NCBI GenBank assembly: GCA_903934015.1
Contig: CAIZMI010000045.1
Span: 1 to 47,585, forward strand
Source of the DNA: an uncultured bacterium
Lineage (GTDB): Bacteria; Patescibacteriota; Andersenbacteria; UBA10190; CAIZMI01
Reading direction: 5' to 3'
DNA length: 47,585 nucleotides
The notes beneath the pieces were generated by a model that saw only the letters and a list, made by a program, of their open reading frames with translations, ran no database searches and was not told the origin of the DNA. A program made the position numbers and the translations under genes. Below, piece by piece: positions 1 to 8,817 of this stretch (positions are counted from its first letter, which is position 1; the number at the start of each line of letters is the position of its first letter).

Positions 1-137
1 AACCATTCCATCCTTAATTTGGCTTCTTTGGACACCTTCAGGATATCAGCCACTTTTCGCCATCTGACGTATTTATTAAGCAATACGATCTCTCTTGGTA
101 TTAGGTAATATCCGAAGGTTTTGAGCATGGTTTTCAT
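1..137 (-). CDS. Transposase/integrase-like protein, N-terminal fragment running off the window
   Basis: Reverse strand from ATG at 137: MKTMLKTFGYYLIPREIVLLNKYVRWRKVADILKVSKEAKLRMEW..., open to the window edge; the 'SKEAKLRMEW' segment resembles the N-terminal HTH start of IS481/rve-type transposases. Only ~45 codons are visible. Confidence 0.4.
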   Translation of the reverse strand, partial: MKTMLKTFGYYLIPREIVLLNKYVRWRKVADILKVSKEAKLRMEW

Positions 138-157
138 ATGATTAATAAAGTTATCTC

Positions 158-239
158 GATGAGATACATGGGTTACACTTTTTTAGCAACTGAAATACGA
201 CGAAAAACGCCTTCCGGAGTGTTACCTATGTATCTCATC
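158..239. repeat. Imperfect inverted repeat (21-nt arms, 2 mismatches)
   Basis: GATGAGATACATGGGTTACAC (158-178) versus GTGTTACCTATGTATCTCATC (219-239). Confidence 0.7.
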
Positions 240-319
240 TTTACCAGTTGGTTGTCGTTGATTGTCTTTTTGAATCAGTAGACTATTGAATATAATTTCC
301 CTGATGGACTATAATTAAA

Positions 320-1003
320 ATGTCCTTTTTCACAATTTGGATTCCAAATGGTCAAACAAAAGGAGTATGTGTGATTTGTCTTGCTGGTTCTGTTGCGTTA
401 GATACTCGTTTCGAAAATGGCCACAGAAAAGAAGGGAGGCAAATAACAACTCATCATGTTTACTGTCAAGAACTCTTCGGGTCGTTACGTGACTTTGAGT
501 GGAATCAAATTCCTTGCTCAAGAGGTTCGCATGTCCTTCTCCACCGGATATTTGGGAACCGAACACCAGGCGAATCAATTTCATTGTTAAGGTGTTTCAA
601 TTCCCTTGTACAAAATCGACCCAGGCAACAAGCAATTGAATACCTTGAACAGACCTTTTGGCGCTGTCTTCTCACTGGAGATGACCCTGCTTGTATTTGG
701 CCTGGACAGTGGCGAACGCACCTTCGTGGACATCCAAAAAGGAAAGAGTTGGTCGCCGTGTTCGATAAGATTCCTCCATGGAAGATTGTTCGCTGGGTGA
801 ATAACTTGGATGCTCTTGTTGGCGATCGAGATTGTGAGGAAGCAGTCTCATTTCTTTCAGAATTTTTCTGGAATGGTTTTTTATCGGACGAGTGGGCGAT
901 GAGTATCTGGAATTCAGTTCGTCGACCTCGAAAAAAGCGGACCAGAACGTATCATGCACCTCAAACGTTTCATCGACCACGATTTCGGTTACGAACTGCC
1001 TAG
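320..1003 (+). CDS. Hypothetical protein, monocistronic, no family recognised
   Basis: 227-aa ORF followed directly by a plus-strand intrinsic terminator. Exact start uncertain: a TATAAT-like box sits only 5 nt upstream of the annotated ATG. Confidence 0.55.
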   Translation: MSFFTIWIPNGQTKGVCVICLAGSVALDTRFENGHRKEGRQITTHHVYCQELFGSLRDFEWNQIPCSRGSHVLLHRIFGNRTPGESISLLRCFNSLVQNRPRQQAIEYLEQTFWRCLLTGDDPACIWPGQWRTHLRGHPKRKELVAVFDKIPPWKIVRWVNNLDALVGDRDCEEAVSFLSEFFWNGFLSDEWAMSIWNSVRRPRKKRTRTYHAPQTFHRPRFRLRTA

Positions 1004-1011
1004 GTTCAGCC

Positions 1012-1034
1012 TTCCCTTGAGGAAGGTTTTTTTT
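1012..1034 (+). terminator. Rho-independent terminator
   Basis: CCTTCC-CTTGA-GGAAGG followed by a run of T, directly downstream of the ORF ending at 1003. Confidence 0.75.
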
Positions 1035-1035
1035 A

Positions 1036-1058
1036 TTGCACTTCCAAAAGAAGTGCAA
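1036..1058. repeat. Perfect 9-bp hairpin TTGCACTTC-CAAAA-GAAGTGCAA
   Basis: Direct reading of the sequence. Confidence 0.7.
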
Positions 1059-1059
1059 T

Positions 1060-1187
1060 AACCGCGTGGGGCGTGAGCGCGTAGCGCTTTTACGTCCTTT
1101 ACGCGGAATCCTTCGTTACTTTAGGGGTAACCCCTGTAGTGGCTCGAAAACTGTTTACCGTGTGGTCGCTTCAGCGACTTTACGCGG
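1060..1187. repeat. Cluster of nested GC-rich hairpins
   Basis: Contains CCGCGT...ACGCGG, AGGGGTAACCCCT, GTCGCTTCAGCGAC and two occurrences of TTTACGCGG; starts immediately 3' of the TAG stop of the 1188..1721 minus-strand ORF. Confidence 0.55.
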
Positions 1188-1721
1188 CTATTCAATACAG
1201 CAGTCGATTGCTTTTTTTACCAATCCGCCCAATTTGCCCATAAAACCGGTTTTTTCTTGATCGTGTTTGTTAACGGCTTGTTCGTCGATCTTTTTAACAT
1301 CGCCGACACTAATGACGTTCAAATTGATGCCCCAGAAAAGGGAATAAAGATTGTAGGATTTACGAAACAGATCGTAGGCGTCTTCTTTTTTACCCATTGA
1401 TTGTTGTTTGGTGCCAACTTCAAAAAGACGCATTGAAGCCGCCAATAAGTGTTTGCTGATGCACCACGTTTCGCCTTCGGGGTTTTTTACAATTTTCTTT
1501 AACAATTCTTTGCGCATCTCGCGAACTTCGTTAATCATATCGAAATATTCTGTTTTTTCGGTTTTATTGCCCGAGAACAGCAGATGCTCTTCAATGCTGA
1601 CGAGATTCATAATCGCGATACTCAAATCCTGATCGGACGAAAGGTCCATCTTTTCTTGCTTCTTCATATTGTCCACTTTTTCAATGAACGCGTTGATTTT
1701 TTCTTGGTTATTTTGGTCCAT
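1188..1721 (-). CDS. Conserved hypothetical protein (helical, 177 aa)
   Basis: Full ORF 'MDQNNQEKINAFIEKVDNMKK...'; the ETWCISKHLLAASMRLFEVG segment looks like a small conserved CPR-type protein of unknown function. Confidence 0.7.
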   Translation of the reverse strand: MDQNNQEKINAFIEKVDNMKKQEKMDLSSDQDLSIAIMNLVSIEEHLLFSGNKTEKTEYFDMINEVREMRKELLKKIVKNPEGETWCISKHLLAASMRLFEVGTKQQSMGKKEDAYDLFRKSYNLYSLFWGINLNVISVGDVKKIDEQAVNKHDQEKTGFMGKLGGLVKKAIDCCIE

Positions 1722-1730
1722 GGTGATTAA

Positions 1731-2381
1731 TTATTTAGTAATGATATAAAAGACAAGACTAACTATCAGTAGAGAAGCAATCGGCATCACTACTTTCTGG
1801 AAAGGAAAATAGGAGTGACCGTTGTTCTTGTTTTTCAGATAAGTATAATAAAAATTTCCTAGCGCGAAAAAAATTGTGCCGATTGTCATTCCAAGTAATA
1901 TTTTATCCATCCCCCAGAGCTTGTTGATGGGGTGACCGATAAAATTACTCCAGCGGAGAGAAACCAGAATTAAAACGTAATAGGCTAAAAAAGTCAGAAT
2001 ATTTCTCGATGGGAATTTAATATTTTTTCTTTGAAACCAATTAATGTTCCATATAATAATAGATAATGTCAGGCCACCGATCCAAATGCCCGTGATTGAG
2101 TCGTCAATGCCTAGCCAACGTGAAAAACCAACTCCGGCACCTACCGCAACAACGCAAACAGGGCAGACGGCGTAGGTGGAAAGTGGGACGAGAAACAAAG
2201 CTAAAGAAATGGGTGAAATTGCCAATAAGAACTTCTGTAGTTCACGTCTTTGCGAGGAGCTGAAGCGACGAAGCAATCCCTCGAAAAATAGTACGCGGAG
2301 ATTGCTTTGTCTCGACAATTTTAATAATTGTCGTTGGCTCGCAAAGACAGCGCTTTTGATAATTTTAGTAGGTGTTTTCAC
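1731..2381 (-). CDS. Polytopic membrane protein with CPVC motif, paired with a thioredoxin-like protein
   Basis: 216-aa ORF with several hydrophobic segments and 'TYAVCPVCVVAVGAGVGFSRWLGIDD'; its start lies just after the stop of the 2384..2767 ORF. The N-terminal region is encoded by an inserted palindromic repeat. Confidence 0.75.
   Translation of the reverse strand: MKTPTKIIKSAVFASQRQLLKLSRQSNLRVLFFEGLLRRFSSSQRRELQKFLLAISPISLALFLVPLSTYAVCPVCVVAVGAGVGFSRWLGIDDSITGIWIGGLTLSIIIWNINWFQRKNIKFPSRNILTFLAYYVLILVSLRWSNFIGHPINKLWGMDKILLGMTIGTIFFALGNFYYTYLKNKNNGHSYFPFQKVVMPIASLLIVSLVFYIITK
2246..2348. repeat. Palindromic interspersed repeat, copy 1 (inside an ORF)
   Basis: Perfect 11-bp ends GTCTTTGCGAG (2246-2256) and CTCGCAAAGAC (2338-2348); internal GAAGCAATC.../GATTGCTTT and hairpin CGACAATT-TTAAT-AATTGTCG (2313-2333). 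Confidence 0.85.
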
Positions 2382-2383
2382 GG

Positions 2384-2767
2384 TTATTTAATCCCCGCTT
2401 TATCTTTAAAAAAGTTTATTGCTTGATCTTGGCCCTCAAGACATTTACTTCCATCCCAGAGGAACGGAACGCCGATTGCGTCAGTCGCTAGCCCGCATTT
2501 TTTGGCAACAGCCGAAAGTTCTTTGGCATTGGCTTGATTGTTGTACACTTCTTTTTCCTGGAAGTTAACTTTTTCCTTTATTTTATTATCTTCAATAAAT
2601 TGCGCGACAACTTTACAGTGTGGACAAGTGTCACCGAAATACAAAACTATTCCGGTGGGAATTATTGGTTCCGGCGTGGTTGTATTTGTTTGGTTTGTTT
2701 TCCACCACATTGATCCGCCGATAATTAATACTGCTATTACAATGATCCATAACGTTGGGTTTTTCAT
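2384..2767 (-). CDS. Membrane-anchored thioredoxin-like protein (CPHC motif)
   Basis: N-terminal TM segment, then IVLYFGDTCPHCKVVAQFIEDNKI... and GVPFLWDGSKCLEGQDQAINFF. Confidence 0.8.
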   Translation of the reverse strand: MKNPTLWIIVIAVLIIGGSMWWKTNQTNTTTPEPIIPTGIVLYFGDTCPHCKVVAQFIEDNKIKEKVNFQEKEVYNNQANAKELSAVAKKCGLATDAIGVPFLWDGSKCLEGQDQAINFFKDKAGIK

Positions 2768-2785
2768 GATAATTTCATTTAAATA

Positions 2786-4030
2786 TTATTCGTAACGCAA
2801 GGCTTCGATGGGGTCTTTTTGGGCCGCTTTTCGAGCCGGATATAGTCCAAAACCAAGTCCCACCACTCCAGCCATGCCTACCCCCAGTATGATAGCAGAT
2901 AATGGTAATTGGAAAGGCCACGCTAAATTGAACTGCGCTTTTAGTACAACAGAAGTAATGAAGGCTAAACTGATTCCCAGAATTGTTCCAGTGGCACCTC
3001 CGCTGACGGTGAGGATTACCGCCTCCAAAAGAAATTGTCTTAAAATGTCGCGATTTGTAGCACCCAGTGCTTTACGGAGACCAATTTCTCGTGTTCTTTC
3101 AGTGACGGAAACCAGCATAATATTCATAATTCCAATACCGCCCACAACTAAAGAAATTGAAGCAATCATTGCCAAAAAGATTGTTAATGCTTGAGTGATT
3201 GTGCTTAGACGGTCCACGATGTCTTTTTGGGTCATTGCAAAGAAGTCGTCTTTTTCAGGGTCAGTGATATTGTGTAAATCACGCAGGGTTGCCTTAATGT
3301 CGCTTGCTACTAAATCCACATCGGCTCCGTCTTTTGCGCGAATAAAAATTTCGTTGAAATAGTTGATACCAAGAATATCTTTTTGGGCGGTGGAGTGAGG
3401 CAGTAGTACCATGTCGTCGATATTGAATGCGGAAACTTGTCCGCGACTTGGTAAAATACCCAAAATTCGAATATTTTGTCCGCGAATCTTTATGTATTCA
3501 CCTAAGGCATCGGAAGAGCCGAATAATTTTTCGCGAACCTTAGAACCGATTATGGCCACTTTGCTTCGCTGAAGAATATCATCATCGGAAAACAAGGTTC
3601 CTTCTGATGGGGAAATTTGGAACATTTGCACAAGCGCATCCGCTGTCCAGCCGAGAATCATTGGTCGATAAGTGTTTTCTTGATATTGAACGGGGCCGGT
3701 AACTAATACGGCGGGGTCAACGGATTCAATGTCCGGAACATTGATTGGGTTATTTAAGGCGTCTATTTCACGTTGTTTTATCGAGTCGGAAAGTATTGTT
3801 TCCGCCGCGGAATCGGGGCCGGTAGGTTGTCGTCCCGGGCGTAAAATTATTGTGTTCGCGCCAACACCCTTAACTTGATCTAGAATTAAACCTTGAGCAC
3901 CTTGTCCAAGAGCGACAACAAGCACAATGGCCATAACGCCAATGACGATGCCGAGGATCGTGAGTAAAGAACGTGCCAGATTGGTACGAAGGCTATGAAA
4001 CGCAGTTTTAGTGATTGTGAGGAGGTCCAT
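2786..4030 (-). CDS. ABC transporter permease, MacB/FtsX-like
   Basis: MacB-type N-terminus 'TAFHSLRTNLARSLLTILGIVIGVMAIVLVVALGQG', C-terminal 'TREIGLRKALGATNRDILRQFLLEAVIL' and 'YPARKAAQKDPIEALRYE'. Confidence 0.93.
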   Translation of the reverse strand: MDLLTITKTAFHSLRTNLARSLLTILGIVIGVMAIVLVVALGQGAQGLILDQVKGVGANTIILRPGRQPTGPDSAAETILSDSIKQREIDALNNPINVPDIESVDPAVLVTGPVQYQENTYRPMILGWTADALVQMFQISPSEGTLFSDDDILQRSKVAIIGSKVREKLFGSSDALGEYIKIRGQNIRILGILPSRGQVSAFNIDDMVLLPHSTAQKDILGINYFNEIFIRAKDGADVDLVASDIKATLRDLHNITDPEKDDFFAMTQKDIVDRLSTITQALTIFLAMIASISLVVGGIGIMNIMLVSVTERTREIGLRKALGATNRDILRQFLLEAVILTVSGGATGTILGISLAFITSVVLKAQFNLAWPFQLPLSAIILGVGMAGVVGLGFGLYPARKAAQKDPIEALRYE

Positions 4031-4034
4031 TTTA

Positions 4035-4135
4035 GTATGCGGTATTAAGTATGTTGTATGCTGTATTTTCGTGTTTTCGCGGGTGTTGGTTCGGGATCAT
4101 CGTATACAACATACTGCATACTAAATACAACATAC
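4035..4135. repeat. GTATNNN-heptad inverted-repeat element, copy A (short core)
   Basis: Left arm GTATGCG GTATTAA GTATGTT GTATGCT GTATTTT; right arm on reverse strand GTATGTT GTATTTA GTATGCA GTATGTT GTATACG. Lies between the ABC ATPase stop (4135) and the permease start (4030). Confidence 0.85.
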
Positions 4136-4851
4136 TATTTCTCATATCCATTGTGACCATGAACACCTTCACTGTCTTGATCCGCAACAATCACCCCGTC
4201 TTGGACACGAATAATGCGCTGGGCGTAACGAGCTGCCGGTGTTTCGTGTGTGATAACCAGAATTGTGTGTCCTTGTTCATGGAGAGCATCAAGAGTTTCC
4301 ATGACGTTTTTTCCGGATTGCGAATCAAGGTTTCCCGTTGGTTCATCTGCCATCAAAACCTTTGGATTATTTACCAAAGAACGAGCAATTGCCACACGCT
4401 GTTTTTCGCCACCCGATAATTGGGATGGTCGGTGTTTGAGTCGATGCAACATATTTACTTTTTCCAGTACTGTTAATGCTCGTTTTTCATGTTGATTTTT
4501 TGGAATAGATGAATATTGAAGAGGTAATAATACGTTTTCCATTACCGTAGAGCGCGCAAGAAGATGAAAAGCTTGAAAAATGAACCCAATTTGCTCATTG
4601 CGAAAATGCGCAGCGAAAGGTTCATCGAATTTTGTGGTGTCGTGACCATCAAAAAAATATTTTCCTTCTGATGGTTTATCAAGCAAGCCAAGAATATGAA
4701 GCAGTGTTGATTTTCCGGAACCGGAAGGCCCCATAATCGAAACGAACTCACCTTTGTTAATACTAAAACTCACACCACCCAAAGCGAGCGTATTCACACC
4801 GTCACCTTGATATGATTTTTTGATGTCTCGAAGCTCAATGAGCGGAGCCAT
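4135..4851 (-). CDS. ABC transporter ATP-binding protein, MacB/LolD type
   Basis: Walker A GPSGSGKST, signature LSGGEKQRVAIARSL, Walker B VLMADEPTGNLD. Confidence 0.95.
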   Translation of the reverse strand: MAPLIELRDIKKSYQGDGVNTLALGGVSFSINKGEFVSIMGPSGSGKSTLLHILGLLDKPSEGKYFFDGHDTTKFDEPFAAHFRNEQIGFIFQAFHLLARSTVMENVLLPLQYSSIPKNQHEKRALTVLEKVNMLHRLKHRPSQLSGGEKQRVAIARSLVNNPKVLMADEPTGNLDSQSGKNVMETLDALHEQGHTILVITHETPAARYAQRIIRVQDGVIVADQDSEGVHGHNGYEK

Positions 4852-4861
4852 TTTTTTTGCG

Positions 4862-6148
4862 TTATTTTACCGTCGAAACAATAACTTTATCGCCGGAGTT
4901 TAATCCGCTAATAACTTCAATTGTTCCGTTTGAGCCTAAAAGACCTGTGGTAACTTCGCGTTCCGTTTCTGTATTTTTGGCATCAACAATTTTTACATAT
5001 TGTTTTTCACCGCGCGTTATGATTGCTCGACGTTGAATACCGATTACACTTTCTTTTTTTGCGGCGTGTACGATAACGTTTGCGGTAATACCGGCTTTAA
5101 TTTTTTCACTTAAGTTGTCGATTTTTAGGCGAACTTCAAAAGTTGGCACGCCACCAATGACTTTTGCGGCCGGGGCGACGCGTGACACAGTTGCTGAATA
5201 TTGTTCGGTTGATGGGAAAGCGTCAAAAGTAATTGTCGCTTTTTGGTCGACTTTAAGTTTCATGGCGTCGGTTTCCGGTACGTTGGCTGTTACTTCCAGT
5301 ATCCCATATCCTTGAATGCTTAATACCGGTTTTACAGCGCTGGCTAATTCTCCTTCGTTTATTTCACGGGAAGAAATAATACCGTCAAAAGGGGCTACTA
5401 ATGTACTTTTTGCTAACGCAAGGGCGGCTAAGTTTTCGCCCGCTTGAAGCGAGGATAATCCCGGCGTGTTTAAAGAGGCTTGAACCGACCCCTGATATTG
5501 AGCGCGCGCCAATTCAGCCGTTTTTTGGGCGTCGTAGGTGTTATTGGTTAAAGAGTCTTTTTGTTCAGAATAGTATTTTTGAGCGGTACGGTAGGCGGAT
5601 TCCGCGGTTAAAACAGAAGAATATTTTGTCTTTGCTGTTGAGGAACCTTCTCCATATTCATCTCTGGTGGCGTTATAAGCGTCGCTGGTTTGTTCAAATG
5701 CCGCTTTCGCGTCCACAACTGCTACTCGATATTTCGCGATTATTTTTTCGTTAACTTTTTTTACTGTTGCGTAATCTTGGTCGGCTTTTTGTGACGCGAT
5801 AAGGGCTTGGTCTTGGGCCGAGGCGCGTTGCGCTCTTGCTTGAGCAAGTTGTAATTGGGCGGATCGGACATCAATTTGGGCCAATTTTTGCCCCTTTTTA
5901 ACAACATCTCCGCTATCTACAAAAATATTCTTTACAGTACCGGCTAGTTCGAATGATAGATCGGAAGAAAAGGGTGATTCGATGTTTCCCGAAAAACTTA
6001 CGTCTTGCACCACATCACCACGTTCGGCGGTAACTGTGCGGTTGGCGTTTGCCGTTGTTTTGTTTCCGCGTCCAAAAACGACATAGCCGATTATCGATAA
6101 TACAACAACAATCGCGACCCCTATATAAACTTTTGTAGATTTTTTCAT
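4862..6148 (-). CDS. Efflux periplasmic adaptor subunit (HlyD/MacA-like)
   Basis: N-terminal TM, 'RGDVVQDVSFSGNIESP', 'VKNIFVDSGDVVKKGQKLAQID', 'APFDGIISSREINEGELA'. Confidence 0.9.
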   Translation of the reverse strand: MKKSTKVYIGVAIVVVLSIIGYVVFGRGNKTTANANRTVTAERGDVVQDVSFSGNIESPFSSDLSFELAGTVKNIFVDSGDVVKKGQKLAQIDVRSAQLQLAQARAQRASAQDQALIASQKADQDYATVKKVNEKIIAKYRVAVVDAKAAFEQTSDAYNATRDEYGEGSSTAKTKYSSVLTAESAYRTAQKYYSEQKDSLTNNTYDAQKTAELARAQYQGSVQASLNTPGLSSLQAGENLAALALAKSTLVAPFDGIISSREINEGELASAVKPVLSIQGYGILEVTANVPETDAMKLKVDQKATITFDAFPSTEQYSATVSRVAPAAKVIGGVPTFEVRLKIDNLSEKIKAGITANVIVHAAKKESVIGIQRRAIITRGEKQYVKIVDAKNTETEREVTTGLLGSNGTIEVISGLNSGDKVIVSTVK

Positions 6149-6284
6149 AAAATTATGATTGAAGTATAGAGCTAGATAATGTTTTTGCCAAGAAGAATAA
6201 ACAATGTGGTGAGCTTGCGGATAAACGTAATTGTCTTTAAATTATAATAATTTACTCATAATGTCAGTTCACTTCAAATAATTG

Positions 6285-6313
6285 TTGTCAATAGGGTCAT
6301 GTTTCCGTATTAT
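6285..6313 (+). promoter_or_regulatory. Putative sigma70-like promoter of the metal-uptake operon
   Basis: TTGTCA (6285-6290), 17-nt spacer, TATTAT (6308-6313), 15 nt before the ATG at 6329. Confidence 0.6.
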
Positions 6314-6328
6314 GGTATTAATTAGCAT

Positions 6329-7258
6329 ATGAAAAAAATAGTTTCCTTTTTTATTGTCGCACTAGTGCTAAGTTTTTTGTTGGTTATTTTCGCGGCATCA
6401 AAAAGTAAACCAGTGCCGAAGGTTGAGTCTGGAAAAATTATTGTTGCGACAAGTTTTTATCCTCTCGCGGAGTTTGCCAAGCGTATTGGCGGTGATTATG
6501 TCGACGTCGTGAATATAACTCCGGCGGGCGTGGAAGCGCATGATTATGAACCGACCCCGCGCGATATTACTTCTATTCGTGTTTCGAAGATTTTTTTATA
6601 CCAGGGTGCCGGGTTTGATCCGTGGGCGGAACGGGTGGCGCAAGATTTGATTGGTACGGATATTAAGGTGATGAATATTACTAATCAATTTGATCTTAGG
6701 TCTATTGCCAGTGACGGAACTTCTGCAAAGGATCCGCATGTATGGCTGGATCCGGTGTTGGCACAAAAAGAGGTAAAGATTATTCGTGATGCGTTAATAA
6801 GTGTTTTTCCGCAACATTCTGACACCTTTAATCAAAACGCGGATGCTTTTAATGTGAAATTGGCGGAATTGGACGTTTTTATCGGTAAATCCTTAACGGG
6901 TTGCGCACTTTCCGATATTATTGTTTCTCATCAAGCATTTAGCTATTTTTCAAGTCGTTATGGAATTAATGAAACGGCGATTTCCGGAATTTCTCCAGAA
7001 GAAGAGCCGTCCGCGCAAAGATTGGGAGAGGTGGCACAGTTGGCAAAAGAAAAAAATATTAAAACTATTTTCTTCGAGACATTGGCAAGCCCAAAACTTG
7101 CCGAAACGGTTGCGAGGGAAGCGGGATTAACTACATCGGTTTTAAATCCGCTGGAGGGTTTAACGTTGGAAGAAATCAGAGCGGGTAAGGACTACTTGTC
7201 GGTAATGACAGATAACGTGCATAATTTACAACAAGCCCTTCAATGCCAGAACAAATAA
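6329..7258 (+). CDS. znuA: Metal (zinc/manganese) ABC transporter substrate-binding protein
   Basis: 'IIVATSFYPLAEFAKRIGGDYVDVVNITPAGVEAHDYEPTPRDI', 'DPHVWLDPVLAQKEV', 'VSHQAFSYFSSRYGI'; family SBP9/ZnuA. Metal specificity not determinable. Confidence 0.9.
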   Translation: MKKIVSFFIVALVLSFLLVIFAASKSKPVPKVESGKIIVATSFYPLAEFAKRIGGDYVDVVNITPAGVEAHDYEPTPRDITSIRVSKIFLYQGAGFDPWAERVAQDLIGTDIKVMNITNQFDLRSIASDGTSAKDPHVWLDPVLAQKEVKIIRDALISVFPQHSDTFNQNADAFNVKLAELDVFIGKSLTGCALSDIIVSHQAFSYFSSRYGINETAISGISPEEEPSAQRLGEVAQLAKEKNIKTIFFETLASPKLAETVAREAGLTTSVLNPLEGLTLEEIRAGKDYLSVMTDNVHNLQQALQCQNK

Positions 7259-8004
7259 TCAAAGTTCAAAAATTAAATTTCCAGTATCTTGGGGAGCAGG
7301 TTTTGAGAAACTTGTCTTTTTCTGTTGACGCAGGTGAATATTTGGGGATTATTGGTCCAAACGGGGGAGGCAAAACGACCTTAGTAAAAATTCTTTTGGG
7401 TTTGCAGAAACCAACTTCCGGGGAAGTGGTGATGTTTGATGAGTCGCTGGAAACATTTCACGATTTTAATCGTTTGGGTTATGTGCCCCAAAGAATTTCT
7501 CATACCGATAGTGGTTTTCCGGCAACGGTGAACGAAATTGTTTTTAGTGGGCGCACGGCGGATAAGTATCCGTTTTATCGTGTTACCGCTGAAGACAAAA
7601 GAGTTGTTGATGAAGTTATGAAAGTAACGGAAATATCAGGGCTTAGTCATCGTTTAATTGGAAACTTATCCGGAGGAGAAAGACAGCGTGTATTCATCGC
7701 GCGCGCTTTGGCTTCAGATCCTGAGATATTGATATTGGACGAACCAACTGTTGGCGTAGACGCGTTGGCGCAAAAACAATTTTATTCGTTTCTAAAAGTG
7801 CTTAATAAGACCAAGGGAATTACAATTCTGTTTATTACGCATGATTTGGAAATGATTGCCCGTGAAGCCACAAAAGTACTTTGTTTAAACCATAATTTAG
7901 TTTGTTATGGCGATCCCTCAAAAGCTCTTGATGACAAAGTTTTACTCGATATGTATCAAACAGACATGAAACACGTTCACGAACATTCACACGAAAACAT
8001 TTAA
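7243..8004 (+). CDS. znuC: Metal ABC transporter ATP-binding protein
   Basis: Walker A GPNGGGKTT, signature LSGGERQRVFIARAL, Walker B ILILDEPTVGVD; overlaps the end of the upstream gene; His-rich C-terminus MKHVHEHSHENI. Confidence 0.92.
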   Translation: MPEQIIKVQKLNFQYLGEQVLRNLSFSVDAGEYLGIIGPNGGGKTTLVKILLGLQKPTSGEVVMFDESLETFHDFNRLGYVPQRISHTDSGFPATVNEIVFSGRTADKYPFYRVTAEDKRVVDEVMKVTEISGLSHRLIGNLSGGERQRVFIARALASDPEILILDEPTVGVDALAQKQFYSFLKVLNKTKGITILFITHDLEMIAREATKVLCLNHNLVCYGDPSKALDDKVLLDMYQTDMKHVHEHSHENI

Positions 8005-8005
8005 T

Positions 8006-8806
8006 ATGTTTGATATTTTCCAATACGACTTCATGATTCGTGCCTTTATTGCCGGAATAGCCGTGGCTTTGGTGGCACCTACAATCGGAATGTTTCTTGT
8101 TGTTCGGCGTTATTCATTAATGGCTGATACGCTTGCGCATGTTTCATTGGTTGGTGTGGCGATTGGTTTAGTCACTAAAATTCAGCCCGTATTAATTGCG
8201 ATTATTGCCGCCATAATTGCGGCGATTGGGATTGAAAAATTGCGTGGTACAAAAAGAGTGTTCGGTGAATCAATATTAGCTTTGTTTTTATCGGGAAGCC
8301 TTGCGATCGCGAGTGTGATTATCAGCGCGGCGGGTGGTTTTAACATGAGTTTATTGAATTTTCTTTTTGGAAGTATCACCACCGTCACACAATCGGATGT
8401 GTTTATAATTGTCGCCATGAGTCTTGTTGTTTTGGTAACAATTTTTGTCTTTTTTAATAAATTCTTTCTGGTTTCTTTTGATGAGGAATTAGCGCGCACC
8501 GATGGCATTCGCGCTAAGTTTTACAGCACGCTTCTTGTGGTATTGGCAGCGATAACGGTGGCATTGTCGATGCGTATTGTCGGCGTTTTGCTTATTGGCG
8601 CTTTAATGGTTATACCCGTGATTACGGCGATCCAGTTTAGTCGCGGTTTTCGCGCTACAATCTTGTTGAGTATTGCCATATCGCTCATGTCGGTTGTTGT
8701 GGGATTGTTTACTTCGTATTATTTCAGCCTTGCCAGCGGTGGGACGATTGTCGTTGTCGCTTTGCTTCTTTTTTTACTAAGTATTGTGTTTAATAAAAAA
8801 TCGTAA
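8006..8806 (+). CDS. znuB: Metal ABC transporter permease
   Basis: ABC-3 family hallmarks 'GMFLVVRRYSLMADTLAHVSLVGVAIG' and 'RIVGVLLIGALMVIPVITAIQ'. Confidence 0.92.
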   Translation: MFDIFQYDFMIRAFIAGIAVALVAPTIGMFLVVRRYSLMADTLAHVSLVGVAIGLVTKIQPVLIAIIAAIIAAIGIEKLRGTKRVFGESILALFLSGSLAIASVIISAAGGFNMSLLNFLFGSITTVTQSDVFIIVAMSLVVLVTIFVFFNKFFLVSFDEELARTDGIRAKFYSTLLVVLAAITVALSMRIVGVLLIGALMVIPVITAIQFSRGFRATILLSIAISLMSVVVGLFTSYYFSLASGGTIVVVALLLFLLSIVFNKKS

Positions 8807-8817
8807 TTTATTTAGTT

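Noticed and set aside
1036-1260. 74-aa plus-strand ORF
   Set aside because: Runs through the hairpin cluster and into the antisense of the 1188..1721 gene; no coding support.
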